A stretch of 64,000 bases of DNA from Flavobacteriaceae bacterium (lineage in GTDB: Bacteria; Bacteroidota; Bacteroidia; Flavobacteriales; Flavobacteriaceae), in the NCBI GenBank assembly GCA_002862645.1, contig PKDQ01000023.1, positions 28,935 to 92,934 of the forward strand, read 5' to 3'. Positions 53,278 through 63,549 of the stretch are shown in pieces (position 1 is the stretch's first letter; each line of letters starts with the position of its first letter). Position numbers and translations under genes: made by a program. Below the pieces are notes generated by a model, which did no database searches, was not told the origin of the DNA, and saw nothing but the letters and a program-made list of their open reading frames with translations.

Positions 53278-55662
53278 TTAATTTTTTATAATTTTTTTAA
53301 CTTGTCTAGATTTAATTGTTTTTATTTCAGCAAAGTAAATTCCAGAACTTAACAAAGATATATTGATGTATTTTGGATCACGTTTTTTTATTAATAATTG
53401 CCCTGCTAAATTGTAAATATTAATTTCTAAAATTTTATCTGAAGCAGTAACGTTAATTATTTGTGAACTAGGATTGGGATATATTATAATTATGTCCTTT
53501 TTTAATTCTTTTACAGCTGCAGTATCTGTATTATGCTGGAATTCATATGCTCCAATATCTACAATATCTTCAGAAATTGAAAAGTCAACTTCTGGGCTAC
53601 CAGCTTTAACGAAAGAAAAATCATCTATATAATAATCAATACCAATACCGTCTTGAATAGGTGGGCCCTTAACGTATAAAAATAAATCATTCGAATTGTT
53701 ATGAGTATAATCTCCACTAAGTAATGTCCAACCCTGACCATTAACATTTGTAGGCTCGTTTAAAGAAAAATATGAGTTTTCTGATGTATCTTTTATAGTT
53801 AGTTGAGAATTACCTGACTCTCCATCCGGTAATTTAACCCAAACATATACAGTGTATGTTTCTCCAACTTCTAATAAGTTGTTTAAATCTATTTTTGAGC
53901 TATGCCAGTTTTGTGTTCGATTATTTACTAAAAGACTATTATCACCTGTTTTAGAAACATTATTAGAGATTTGGATTGATGAACCAAATGCAGACCATCC
54001 ACCAGTTGAATCTTCAAAACTTGATGACGAAATTATATTGTCGTTTGTTGTTGGTCTATAAATTCCATTTATATCTTTTTGTGGAGAATAGCTTGGATTT
54101 CCTGCATCAATAGCTGGAGAGTTTGCTAATAGAGAAAAATCTGTACCGTCCAAATATCCTGACCATCCAGCAATTGTATTGGCATCATCTTCCAAGGTGG
54201 GTGCACTTACAAATTCTGGAGATACATTTATTATGTTTGCTGGGGTTTGATTTCCTGGGTAAGCGACTGTTCCGTTAAAAAAAATATTATTTGTTGCAAT
54301 TTTGACCCCATCATTTAGATTTTCTACTACATCATCAGTTTGGGGGTCATCAACAGTAAAAGGGTCGTCAATATTATTTAATTTTAATGCAGAGTAATCT
54401 TGGTATCTAGTTACAACAATATTATTAACGACAGTAATATTTTTAACAAAATTAGAAATTATTCCAGCAACCTTTTGACCTCCGTGTCTAGGGTTTCCTT
54501 CAACAACAGACTGGTCTTGAATTATGTCATGAACTCCATTGAAATAAATTGTATTGTTTCTTATTAAAGCGGAGCTATAATTTGATCTGTCAAAATTAAT
54601 TCCGTTTTTCCCATTATTTACACAAAGGTTATTTTCAATTAAAAAGGTTCCCAAATAACCCGGTCTTGGATTTTGGTCACTTGGGCTATGACTTCTAGTA
54701 ACATAAAGCCCTTGTCCATCCAAAATTGTAGAATATCCGGCATTACCGTAATTTCCACTTGGCGGTTGTGCATTATCAGGAAAACTTGCCGCATAAAATG
54801 GAATACGATTCCAATTATTATATACAATATTTCCACGCATTATCATTTTTATTTCTGTTGTATTATCATCATCATTTACTGCAATTGTCTCTGCAAACAC
54901 AATAGCACTTGATGCTGATGAGGTCCACCATGTAGTGTTGTAGACAGTATTATTTTCAATTGTTATATAATCACTGTCATTAAAGCGAATTCCTGAGCCG
55001 GGAGTATCGTGAACTTTATTATTTCTAATAATTATATGATGATGATCATCATACCCTCCCCATATTCCTTTTCCCGAAAAGTAGCTATGGTTATTATTGT
55101 TTATAGCTTGAGATTCTTTTAGAGTAATTCTATTTCTGCGATTAAGAATAGCTTGATTATAAGTTATAGATTGAGATGGACCCTGTACTTCAAAACCTTC
55201 AATTATAATATAATTCGCATTAGGGCCAAGTTTTATTCCTCCTTGTCCATCAAAAATTATTTTTGGAGTGTGATTAGAGTAATTTTTAAGAGTTATGAAA
55301 CCATCAGTAGAATTCCCAGCTTTATTTATAGTAACTACGTGAGGATTATTTACATTCTGACTATTACTAAATACATAACTTTTTCCAGTTGAATCAAATT
55401 GATTAGGGTCCTCATAAAATGAAACTATTGGAGTGCCTGCATTTTCACCCCTATATTCCCCCTCCATAACATAAACAGTACCTCCAGGCTGAACAAAATT
55501 AATTGCTTTGTTGATAGTTTTAAAAGGGGTATTTATATTGGTGCCATTATTATTATCATTACCAGTATTAATTGAGACATAGTAATCTTGTGCAGAAACA
55601 TTAAATGTTATAAATAGTATTAATGCAAACTTAAAAAGGAAAAAGATTTTCTTATTAACCAT
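53278..55662 (-). CDS. Right-handed beta-helix secreted protein with inserted carbohydrate-binding module and T9SS signal
   Basis: The 794-aa protein has a signal peptide (to VSAQDYYVS, about 1–25) and a right-handed parallel beta-helix (about 26–535; Asn-rich turns such as IEGFEVQGPSQ, NHSYFSGKGIWGG and SGIRFNDSDYITIENNTVYN), as in PL6/pectate-lyase-like and other polysaccharide-active enzymes. The family's closing motif DINGIYRP…DIVDIGAYEF is split by about 150 residues (540–695) that look like a CBM4_9/CBM22-type module (SSFEDSTGGWSAFG…LEVGETYTVYVWVKLPDG…WTLLSGDY). A T9SS sorting domain follows (about 725–794, IIIYPNPSSQIINV). The catalytic specificity is not clear. Confidence 0.8.
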   Translation of the reverse strand: MVNKKIFFLFKFALILFITFNVSAQDYYVSINTGNDNNNGTNINTPFKTINKAINFVQPGGTVYVMEGEYRGENAGTPIVSFYEDPNQFDSTGKSYVFSNSQNVNNPHVVTINKAGNSTDGFITLKNYSNHTPKIIFDGQGGIKLGPNANYIIIEGFEVQGPSQSITYNQAILNRRNRITLKESQAINNNNHSYFSGKGIWGGYDDHHHIIIRNNKVHDTPGSGIRFNDSDYITIENNTVYNTTWWTSSASSAIVFAETIAVNDDDNTTEIKMIMRGNIVYNNWNRIPFYAASFPDNAQPPSGNYGNAGYSTILDGQGLYVTRSHSPSDQNPRPGYLGTFLIENNLCVNNGKNGINFDRSNYSSALIRNNTIYFNGVHDIIQDQSVVEGNPRHGGQKVAGIISNFVKNITVVNNIVVTRYQDYSALKLNNIDDPFTVDDPQTDDVVENLNDGVKIATNNIFFNGTVAYPGNQTPANIINVSPEFVSAPTLEDDANTIAGWSGYLDGTDFSLLANSPAIDAGNPSYSPQKDINGIYRPTTNDNIISSSSFEDSTGGWSAFGSSIQISNNVSKTGDNSLLVNNRTQNWHSSKIDLNNLLEVGETYTVYVWVKLPDGESGNSQLTIKDTSENSYFSLNEPTNVNGQGWTLLSGDYTHNNSNDLFLYVKGPPIQDGIGIDYYIDDFSFVKAGSPEVDFSISEDIVDIGAYEFQHNTDTAAVKELKKDIIIIYPNPSSQIINVTASDKILEINIYNLAGQLLIKKRDPKYINISLLSSGIYFAEIKTIKSRQVKKIIKN

Positions 55663-55914
55663 TTATGCGTCTTTGAGTTCTTAATTTAAGATACAATTAA
55701 ATTTAATTACTAAAGTACCATAAGTTAAAACAATCAAATAACAGCTTTGTGTTATTTAGTATAAAATATATTCATGACACATAAACATATTTATCAATTT
55801 CATAAAATTAAGTATCTATTTGTACTGATGACACAAATGTTTTAATTAATAATTCAAAAGTTCTAAAATAGGCATTCATTATTTGAATAAATTTATGATT
55901 CAAAATTAAAACCA

Positions 55915-58900
55915 ATGAAAAAACTAATTTTTACATTATTACTATTCCCACTTTATGCCTTTTCACAGGGTAAAATTGTAAGTGGCGTGGTGAATGACGA
56001 CATGGGCGGTCCACTTCCTGGAGCTACTGTACAGGTTAAGGGTTCAGAATCCATAGGCTCAATAACGGATTTTGATGGAAAGTTTACCATTGCATTAAAA
56101 GCTGGAGAAACAAAAATTATCGTTTCCTATGTAGGCTTTGTGAGTCAACAAATTGATGTGAAAGAACAAAATAATATTTTAGTAACTCTAGAACAAGACG
56201 TCTCCGAATTGGAAGAAGTAGTTGTTATTGGTTATGGTACGGTACTTAAAAAGGATTTAACAGGTTCGGTAGCTTCTGTTAAAGTCAGTGAAACAATTTC
56301 ACGTCAATCCACTACTGTGGATCAACTGCTCCAAGGACGAGCTGCTGGTGTTCAGGTAACACAAAACGCTGCAAATCCGGGTTCCGGTATTAGTGTTCGT
56401 ATTCGTGGCACAAGTAGTTTGCGCGGAAATAACGAACCGCTTTATGTTGTTGATGGCATTATTATTTCCTCTGCAAGTGAAGGTGTTGTTGCCACAGGCG
56501 GTAATAATACAGGTCAAGAACAACAAAATGGACTTAATGGAATTAATCCTAGAGATATCGAAGACATTCAAATATTAAAGGATGCCTCGGCAACTGCTAT
56601 TTATGGCTCTAGGGGTGCAAATGGGGTGATACTTATCACCACCAAGAAAGGTACGCCTAACCAAGTCAAAACAAATTTCTTTGTAAATACTTCTATGAGA
56701 AGTGTTACTAAAACATATGATGTGCTAGATGCATTTGATTATGCGCGTTACAGAAACGAGTCAAACTTAAGAACAACAGCTACTGGGTTTCCTGCCTTTC
56801 ACATTGAGGGCAATCAGTTATATCAAATTGTTAATAATGATGGAAATGTATCCATCTCTGATACTCCAGTAACTACGGTTGATTGGCAAGATGAGCTACT
56901 TAACTTATCAACAAGTTTAAGTGTTGGCGGTTCTGTTTCAGGTGGTAGCGATAACGGGAACTATTATTTATCCGCCGGATTTAACGATCAGAAAGGTCTT
57001 GCAAAAAACTCGAGCTTTAAAAGCGGAGATATTCGTTTAAACTTAAACCAAACATTAAGTCCCAAAGTTAAAATTAATGCTCGCCTTAGTGGATTTTTTA
57101 GTGCAACAGATTTTGCAGAAGGTGGTGACTTAATTGGTAGTGCAAACCAGAGTTTTATTCGAAACTTACTTTCTTTCCGTCCTATACTACCTGACGGATT
57201 AGAGGATGCGGAAAACATTGACGATTTAGGTATCTCAAGTCCTTATTCATTTATAGATGACTTTGAAGATAAGTCTAATGAAAACAGGTTCTTTGGGTCT
57301 TTAACAGCAACATTTGATTTGGGCCTCAAGGGACTTAGCTATCAAGTTAGAGCCGGTGGTAATATCAGAACTAAGGAGCGAAGAAGGTTCTACGGATTAA
57401 CGACTTATGTTGGACTAAATGCAAATGGACAACTGCAATTGTCTCAGATGAACGCATCTTCCTTCCAGGTTGTAAACACATTGCGTTTTAACCGAACCTT
57501 TAACAGAAAGCACCGTATCAATTCAGTCTTGGGACTTACATACGATCAGCGTACTACAAAAAATATGACCTATGTTGTTCAAGATTTTGTGACCTTAGAA
57601 AAAACAACCGAACAACCTTTCTTGGGCCAAGTCATTTCTAGCCCTCTAGCTAACCTCGATCGTGAAACCAAGTTGTTTTCTGTGTTGGGGCGTGTAAATT
57701 ATGCTTTTGACAACAAATACATCTTAACAGCAAGTTTCCGTAGAGATGGTGTTTCTAAATTTTTGGAAGAAGAACGATATGGCTTTTTCCCCTCTGTTGC
57801 TCTTGCTTGGAACCTTCACCGTGAAGGCTTTATTCAAAATATTGACGTTATCGACCAGTTAAAATTCCGTGTGGGTTGGGGTCAAATAGGTAACCACGGA
57901 ATAGGTGCTTATGGAACCTTATCCAATTATGGAATTAATTCGAGTGTATTATATGGAACGCCAAACAATGGAACTAGTGTTCCGTTGATTTTGAACAACA
58001 TTGCCAACTCGACATTGACCTGGGAAACTACAGAGCAATCTAATATTGGTCTTGACTTCTCATTGGCTGACGGAATAATTACCGGTACAGTAGATGCATA
58101 TGACAAAACAACCAAAGACTTATTGATTAATTCCAATATTGCACCCTCAACTGGATTTAACAACTTATTAGTTAATAGGGGTGAGTTGTCAAACAAAGGA
58201 TTGGAAATTGCGCTTCAATTTAACCCAATAAGTACTGATGATTTAGATATTAGTATTGGAGGTAACATTGCGTTTAATGAAACTAGAATTGAAGGACTTT
58301 CTTCACAATCTCTATCATCAGTACTACTCAATGGGAACTATCAAGATAGACGATTCTACTTAGGTAACACGATTAGTAGAGGTAACTATTTTAAGTATCC
58401 TGCTAATATCTTTATTGAAGGTGAGGAGACAGCACTATTTTATGGATTTAAGACAGATGGTATTTATCAAACGGGAGATACCACGATTGGAAACGCACAA
58501 GCTGGAGATGTGCGTATTATTGATCAAAACGGAGATAATGTAATTAATTTATTGGATAGAACAGTTATAGGTAACCCAAACCCAGACTACACATTTGGTA
58601 TTAACCTTTCTGTTCGCTACAAATCATTCTCGTTGAGCGCACTTGTTAATGGTGTCTACGGGAATGATATCATTAATGGGAATTTAATACAAATGGGTAA
58701 TGCTGAAGGATTGTTTAGAAATATCTTAAGTGATGCCTATCACGGGGCTTGGCGTCCTGAAAAGCCTTCCAACAGTTACCCACGCATTGGATACTTAGGA
58801 AATGATGGTCCAGAATTTCTCGCTATTTCTGATCGATATGTAGAGGACGGAAGTTACTTGCGTTTAAACAACATAACACTTGGCTACGATCTTCCTATTA

Positions 58901-59088
58901 AGGAAAACAACACCATTAAAAGTGCCAACATTTATCTAACAGGCCAAAACCTTTTAACCCTTACAAATTACAGTGGTTATGATCCTGAGATCACCAGTTT
59001 TATGTGGACAGGTCTTATAAACGGTGTTGACTGGAATGGACCACCAAACTCAAAAAATATTTTAATCGGATTAAACATAAACTTATAA
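55915..59088 (+). CDS. SusC-like TonB-dependent outer-membrane transporter
   Basis: The 1057-aa protein has a signal peptide (to AFSQG), a CarboxypepD_reg domain (about 20–108, IVSGVVNDDMGGPLPGATVQVKG…DGKFTIALKAGETKIIVSYVGF), the linker LEEVVVIGYGTVLKKDLTGSVASV (TonB box region), a plug domain (IRGTSSLRGNNEPLYVVDG, KDASATAIYGSRGANGVILITTKKG) and a 22-strand barrel ending NILIGLNINL. It forms the channel for oligosaccharides with the SusD lid encoded 4 bp downstream. The upstream 252-bp gap probably holds the promoter and regulator site; none is clear, though ATTCA-N5-TGAAT occurs at 55874–55888. Confidence 0.95.
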   Translation: MKKLIFTLLLFPLYAFSQGKIVSGVVNDDMGGPLPGATVQVKGSESIGSITDFDGKFTIALKAGETKIIVSYVGFVSQQIDVKEQNNILVTLEQDVSELEEVVVIGYGTVLKKDLTGSVASVKVSETISRQSTTVDQLLQGRAAGVQVTQNAANPGSGISVRIRGTSSLRGNNEPLYVVDGIIISSASEGVVATGGNNTGQEQQNGLNGINPRDIEDIQILKDASATAIYGSRGANGVILITTKKGTPNQVKTNFFVNTSMRSVTKTYDVLDAFDYARYRNESNLRTTATGFPAFHIEGNQLYQIVNNDGNVSISDTPVTTVDWQDELLNLSTSLSVGGSVSGGSDNGNYYLSAGFNDQKGLAKNSSFKSGDIRLNLNQTLSPKVKINARLSGFFSATDFAEGGDLIGSANQSFIRNLLSFRPILPDGLEDAENIDDLGISSPYSFIDDFEDKSNENRFFGSLTATFDLGLKGLSYQVRAGGNIRTKERRRFYGLTTYVGLNANGQLQLSQMNASSFQVVNTLRFNRTFNRKHRINSVLGLTYDQRTTKNMTYVVQDFVTLEKTTEQPFLGQVISSPLANLDRETKLFSVLGRVNYAFDNKYILTASFRRDGVSKFLEEERYGFFPSVALAWNLHREGFIQNIDVIDQLKFRVGWGQIGNHGIGAYGTLSNYGINSSVLYGTPNNGTSVPLILNNIANSTLTWETTEQSNIGLDFSLADGIITGTVDAYDKTTKDLLINSNIAPSTGFNNLLVNRGELSNKGLEIALQFNPISTDDLDISIGGNIAFNETRIEGLSSQSLSSVLLNGNYQDRRFYLGNTISRGNYFKYPANIFIEGEETALFYGFKTDGIYQTGDTTIGNAQAGDVRIIDQNGDNVINLLDRTVIGNPNPDYTFGINLSVRYKSFSLSALVNGVYGNDIINGNLIQMGNAEGLFRNILSDAYHGAWRPEKPSNSYPRIGYLGNDGPEFLAISDRYVEDGSYLRLNNITLGYDLPIKENNTIKSANIYLTGQNLLTLTNYSGYDPEITSFMWTGLINGVDWNGPPNSKNILIGLNINL

Positions 59089-59092
59089 TATC

Positions 59093-60667
59093 ATGCTAAT
59101 AAATTCAACTTTAATTACGCTAAGAAAATATCGACTTAAGCATATTGCTGTGTTAGTATGTCTTTTGTTTACTTCAACCACACTATTGGTTTCATGTAAC
59201 CTAGAGGAGGATCCACCATTTTTGGATAGTACATTGTATAATAATGCACAAAGTGCAGAGGCTGCAAGAGATGGAATATATGCAGCTTTAACGCATTACA
59301 ACGCTCAGGAACAACGCATGTTCGTTGAAAATGGGTTTTCGGGCTTAATGGTTACACGACGCGGAGGTAATAAGTTAACGTCGGTATGGATGAATAATGT
59401 TATGAAACTAAATCCATCTGAAAATGTTGACACGCAAAATTCTTGGATTGGCCTATATCGATTGGTCTCTAGGGCAAATGCTGCTATTTCTAATGCTTCT
59501 TACGATGCTTTATCAACAGACTCTGATCAAGTTAGAATCAACGATGTTATTGGGCATGCCTTCTTTTCTCGTGCTTGGTCATATTTTTCGCTTACTCGTT
59601 TGTGGGGAGATATTCCTCTTTGGGTGGGCCTTCCTGATTCAGAAAACACTCATAAATCTAAGACACCTTCAAAAGATATATATCAACAAATAATTTCTGA
59701 TGCTATACAAGCAAAAGATCTTTTAAATGGTTCAGCGGGAATAGGATTTCCAAAAGACCACGCAGCACGTATGTTACTTGCTAAAGTTTATATGCTATTG
59801 GCTACCAACCCAAGCCTTCAGGCAGATGGCATGTCTGAAATGGACTATTGGAATTTGGCTTACCAAGAGGCAAAAGCAGTTTATGATTCTGGTGAATATT
59901 CACTTGTTTCTGATTACGCTACTTTATTTGATGGAAGCAATGAAAACTCAACAGAATCAATATTTGAATTACAACTTGCTCAAGATGCATGTAACTCTCA
60001 AATGGGTCGTAATTACACGCCATGGAAATATAAAGCAGGACAAGCTTTTGGATGGTTTAGTGTTTCTGCAGATGTGTATGACTATCACGTTGCACAATAC
60101 CCTGATGATCCAAGGTTAGGCGCTACATATTTACATGAATACACTCGAGCTGATACTGGCGGAACAGTAAGGGTTTATCCATCAAACGCTACACGTGGTG
60201 CTTTTTCAAATGCACACCCCTATTTATTTAAGCACGCTGAAAAAGACAAAACACACACCAATCAGTGTAATAGCCAAAATCTAATTGTATACAGATATGC
60301 AGATTTGATTTTAATGTTGTCTGAAATTTCTAATGAATTACAAAATGGAGAAGCACTAGGTTATGTTACAGAAGTTTTGGCGCGTGCTAGCCTAACACCA
60401 CACGCAGGATATAATGGTGACCAAGCAAGCTTTAGAGATGCCATCATGGATGAGTATCGCTTTGAGTTGCTTGGAGAAGGTCTTGATTCATATAATAACA
60501 AAAGAAGAGGTTATGCCTACTTTTTGGAAAATACGATTAATAGACACAACAACAATCCAAACTTTAAAGCGTCTGTAGACGTATTGCTTAATGATGCTGA
60601 ATCGGAAGTGATGCAACTAGACATACCGCTTATAGAAATAAACAACAACGAACTAATAAATAATTAA
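59093..60667 (+). CDS. SusD-like glycan-binding outer-membrane lipoprotein
   Basis: The 524-aa lipoprotein (lipobox ending LLVSC, Cys35) has SusD features: N-terminal FLDSTLYNNAQSAEAARDGIYAALTHYNAQ, tetratricopeptide-like helices (about 130–250, FFSRAWSYFSLTRLWGDIPLWV and HAARMLLAKVYMLLATNP), and the C-terminal helical block YRYADLILMLSEISNELQNG…FRDAIMDEYRFELLGEGLDSYNNKRRG. It binds oligosaccharides and caps SusC. Start is 4 bp after the susC stop. Confidence 0.94.
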   Translation: MLINSTLITLRKYRLKHIAVLVCLLFTSTTLLVSCNLEEDPPFLDSTLYNNAQSAEAARDGIYAALTHYNAQEQRMFVENGFSGLMVTRRGGNKLTSVWMNNVMKLNPSENVDTQNSWIGLYRLVSRANAAISNASYDALSTDSDQVRINDVIGHAFFSRAWSYFSLTRLWGDIPLWVGLPDSENTHKSKTPSKDIYQQIISDAIQAKDLLNGSAGIGFPKDHAARMLLAKVYMLLATNPSLQADGMSEMDYWNLAYQEAKAVYDSGEYSLVSDYATLFDGSNENSTESIFELQLAQDACNSQMGRNYTPWKYKAGQAFGWFSVSADVYDYHVAQYPDDPRLGATYLHEYTRADTGGTVRVYPSNATRGAFSNAHPYLFKHAEKDKTHTNQCNSQNLIVYRYADLILMLSEISNELQNGEALGYVTEVLARASLTPHAGYNGDQASFRDAIMDEYRFELLGEGLDSYNNKRRGYAYFLENTINRHNNNPNFKASVDVLLNDAESEVMQLDIPLIEINNNELINN

Positions 60668-60671
60668 TAAA

Positions 60672-62318
60672 ATGAACATTTCAAAATATTTATTATCCCC
60701 CCTCTTATTATCCATATTTCTTTTCATTGGATGTGACGAAAGCGAAGAAGATGTTCAAAGATACGAGCAAGAGGTTTTAACTGTTAGCGATAACCCGTTA
60801 ACGTATACTAATTTAACTAGCTATCCAATAGTTGGCGCGATTACAAGTAGTGTACCAGCAGGTGATTTTGAGACGCCTTACCGCTATCGCTTATTAAACG
60901 CAACATCAACTACTGGAAGTAGTTTTAATAAGGCTGTTTTTGCAATTAATGTAGATACGGGTGCTATAGTATATGGTAACGCTGGCAACACAATTTCTAC
61001 TGGTGTATATTCATTAGATGTCGGGGTTACAAATTCCAATGGAATGGCCGTCTACGAGGGTGCATTTGAATTAACGATAATTGAAGTTCCTGTCCAGGTA
61101 AATATTGATGCTGCTCAAGTCAATGCAGGTATTTTTGAGCAAGGCGTTATGGCTACAGTGTCTTACACAGATACATCAGCAAGTGGTTCAGATGTTACGT
61201 CAGTATCATATGCACTTGTAGATGCTCCTGTTGGCTTCACAATAAACGTCACAACTGGAGCAATTTCAAAAGGAAATGGTGCTGTTTCAGGACCTAATCA
61301 ATTAACTGTTAGAGTCACTACCAACACAGGTGTAATTATTGTACAAAACATACTTACAGTAGTTGTTGGTGCTCCACCAACTCTGCAAATGGTTCAAAAG
61401 GACGGTACCACTGCACTTACTAAAGCTGTAGTGTCACCATTTACAGCATATACAACCGCAGCTCCTGTTGTTGATGGTATGAGCCCAACACAGTGGGAAA
61501 TCGTATTTCCAAAATCACTTGTTAATAGTAATCCAGATGTGGCAGCTGGAGAGACAGCTATTGATTTTTCTTCCTCATTTAGTGTAGAGGAGCCCTCAGG
61601 TAAAGTAACCGTTGCTGCTGATGCTGGTCTTCCAGGTGGTTTGCATACGCTTAGTTTAAAAGCTACCAATGCTACTGCAAGTGAGTTTACTTTTGAGGAT
61701 GTACTTACTATAGAAGTCGAGTCAAGATGGGAAACTACGCCTATATACGAAAATGATTTATCAAATCTTGATCAAATCACGCTACATCATCTTGATAGTC
61801 CTGCTACATATTTAGCTTCAACTGCAAATCACGGTAAAGCGAATGCTCCGGCAATAAAGTTTCAAACATTAAACGGAGCTAATAATGCAGACCGTAAAGA
61901 TGCGGCTGTGGAACTTAAAATACCAATAACTGATGCTACATTTAAAAATGTAAGATTTACTTTTTATGAAGCTTTTGGCTATAATAATTTCTTTAATCAA
62001 AGACATGCTAGAGAGCTTTATAGCTATCAAGCAACTGATAACGCCGCACCTCCACTAACTCCTGATTCATGGAATATAATGATGGATATAACTGATAGCT
62101 CTTGGTCAGGCACAAGTAGATGGGGTTCAATAGGTGCAGATATATCAACTTTCAGTAAAGTTGAAAATAAAGTTGTTGATATAGCTCCTGGAACTCAAAA
62201 CTTGTATTTTTTCCTAAGGTTACATAGAGTTGATGATACACATCCAACGCAAGGTCAATGGCTTTTGAGAAATTTTCTCGTAGAAGTTTCTAAAGCCTTT
62301 GCAGCTGAAGAATATTAA
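60672..62318 (+). CDS. Surface glycan-binding lipoprotein (SusE/F-position) with Ig-like repeats
   Basis: The 548-aa lipoprotein (LFIGC, Cys21) occupies the SusE/SusF position, 4 bp after susD. It has about three tandem Ig/cadherin-like segments (about 35–130, 135–235 and 240–350; each has an extended VxxxTGAI-type strand, for example AINVDTGAIVYG and INVTTGAISKG), followed by a C-terminal module of about 200 residues (YENDLSNLDQITLHHLDSP…WLLRNFLVEVSKAF) with the look of a jelly-roll carbohydrate-binding domain. No catalytic motifs are visible. Likely role: hold xylan at the surface; this is inferred from position and architecture. Confidence 0.75.
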   Translation: MNISKYLLSPLLLSIFLFIGCDESEEDVQRYEQEVLTVSDNPLTYTNLTSYPIVGAITSSVPAGDFETPYRYRLLNATSTTGSSFNKAVFAINVDTGAIVYGNAGNTISTGVYSLDVGVTNSNGMAVYEGAFELTIIEVPVQVNIDAAQVNAGIFEQGVMATVSYTDTSASGSDVTSVSYALVDAPVGFTINVTTGAISKGNGAVSGPNQLTVRVTTNTGVIIVQNILTVVVGAPPTLQMVQKDGTTALTKAVVSPFTAYTTAAPVVDGMSPTQWEIVFPKSLVNSNPDVAAGETAIDFSSSFSVEEPSGKVTVAADAGLPGGLHTLSLKATNATASEFTFEDVLTIEVESRWETTPIYENDLSNLDQITLHHLDSPATYLASTANHGKANAPAIKFQTLNGANNADRKDAAVELKIPITDATFKNVRFTFYEAFGYNNFFNQRHARELYSYQATDNAAPPLTPDSWNIMMDITDSSWSGTSRWGSIGADISTFSKVENKVVDIAPGTQNLYFFLRLHRVDDTHPTQGQWLLRNFLVEVSKAFAAEEY

Positions 62319-62371
62319 ACTTTTCAAACAATAGGTAAAATCTAAATATTTAATAATTAAATAATACAAAT

Positions 62372-63493
62372 ATGAAACAATTATACTTTTTACTAATCTT
62401 AACGCTATCATTTGGCGTTTATTCACAGGGAATATTTACCTACAATTTTGACGACACCACTACCGCAGCAGGATTTAAAACATCACTTGATGCATCTGAA
62501 TCTTCTTGGGGTGGTGATACAGCAGGAGACAATGACCAAAAACCCGCCGCAGCTGGGTATATGGGTGTTATTGGAACTGATGCCGACCCAACTTTATACC
62601 CAGGATGTGTTAATGCACCAGGGAATATAACAAAAGCCGCTATTTATTCCCAAAAATATCCTAATACAACTAGACCGGCAGCAAATGGTGGTCCAGCAAA
62701 GAGCTTAGGCCTTAATACTGGTAAAGTTCACTTAACAGTGGCATTACAAGCTTGGAAAATTACGAATGATTCAGGAAATGAATTTGAGGTAAGGTTGCAA
62801 AATTCTACAGGCCAAAAATTAATATCCCTAAAACTTCAACAACATGCAGTAAATGGAGCCAAGGTTGCAGGTCAAGTTAGACTTGTTGGTACTGCTTTCA
62901 ATGGTACAACTAACGGTCAACAAAAAACGGCAGGGCTTTTTGCAGCTGGAAGTGGAAATTCAGACTTCACAACACCAATAGTATTAGGAGCTACGGTTGA
63001 CTTTACTGCAGGCACATGGGAATTTTGGACAGATACACCTGAAACTACTGCTCGTTTAGATTCCACACAAGGGGGAATTAGCGGTACTTATGGAGATACC
63101 GGTACCGGTACTACTTCAATTAGTGGCGAAACTGCAGACGCTATTACAGTTGTAGTTAAAAGGTCAAAAACAGTAGGAGCTGACGATTATTTTATTGTTG
63201 ACCAAATAAAAGTGTCAGGTCCTAATTATATAGATACTGTTAACTACACTGCATCAGTAGGTGATTTTATGGAAGACTCATTTGCTATTTATCCAAATCC
63301 AGCTGATAATTTTGTGGTTTTACAAAATGCAAAAGTTGGTGATAATGTAACTTTATTTGATGTTGTGGGTAAACAAGTAAGATCAATTACTGTTGAGTCA
63401 GAAAGCCAACAAGTAGATATCAGTGAACTAAAAACTGGTGTATATTTTGCACGCTCTAATCAACTAGAGGCAATCAAAATCATAAAAAAATAA
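62372..63493 (+). CDS. Secreted T9SS protein of unknown function at the end of the Sus operon
   Basis: The 373-aa protein has a signal peptide (to VYSQG, about 1–19), a central region of about 280 residues without a recognised family (YNFDDTTTAAGFKTSLDASESSWGG…; KVHLTVALQAWKITNDSGNEFEVRLQN; GTWEFWTDTPETT; DDYFIVDQIKVSG), and a T9SS sorting domain (about 300–373, SFAIYPNPADNFVVLQNAKVG…IKIIKK). The strand-rich, Gly/Thr-rich middle resembles a beta-sandwich with a possible binding role. It lies 53 bp after the surface lipoprotein gene and is followed by a terminator, so it probably belongs to the susCD transcript. Confidence 0.65.
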   Translation: MKQLYFLLILTLSFGVYSQGIFTYNFDDTTTAAGFKTSLDASESSWGGDTAGDNDQKPAAAGYMGVIGTDADPTLYPGCVNAPGNITKAAIYSQKYPNTTRPAANGGPAKSLGLNTGKVHLTVALQAWKITNDSGNEFEVRLQNSTGQKLISLKLQQHAVNGAKVAGQVRLVGTAFNGTTNGQQKTAGLFAAGSGNSDFTTPIVLGATVDFTAGTWEFWTDTPETTARLDSTQGGISGTYGDTGTGTTSISGETADAITVVVKRSKTVGADDYFIVDQIKVSGPNYIDTVNYTASVGDFMEDSFAIYPNPADNFVVLQNAKVGDNVTLFDVVGKQVRSITVESESQQVDISELKTGVYFARSNQLEAIKIIKK

Positions 63494-63503
63494 ATTTTAA
63501 CTT

Positions 63504-63537
63504 AAAAGGGGGAGTGAATTTTATCTCCCCCTTTTTT
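63504..63537 (+). terminator. Strong intrinsic terminator after the Sus operon
   Basis: AAAAGGGGGAG (63504–63514) pairs perfectly with CTCCCCCTTTT (63525–63535) around a 10-nt loop, followed by more T. It lies 10 nt after the stop of the T9SS protein gene. An alternative GTG start of the next gene at 63514 would fall in this stem, so 63550 is the better start. Confidence 0.9.
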
Positions 63538-63549
63538 AATAAACAAAAA

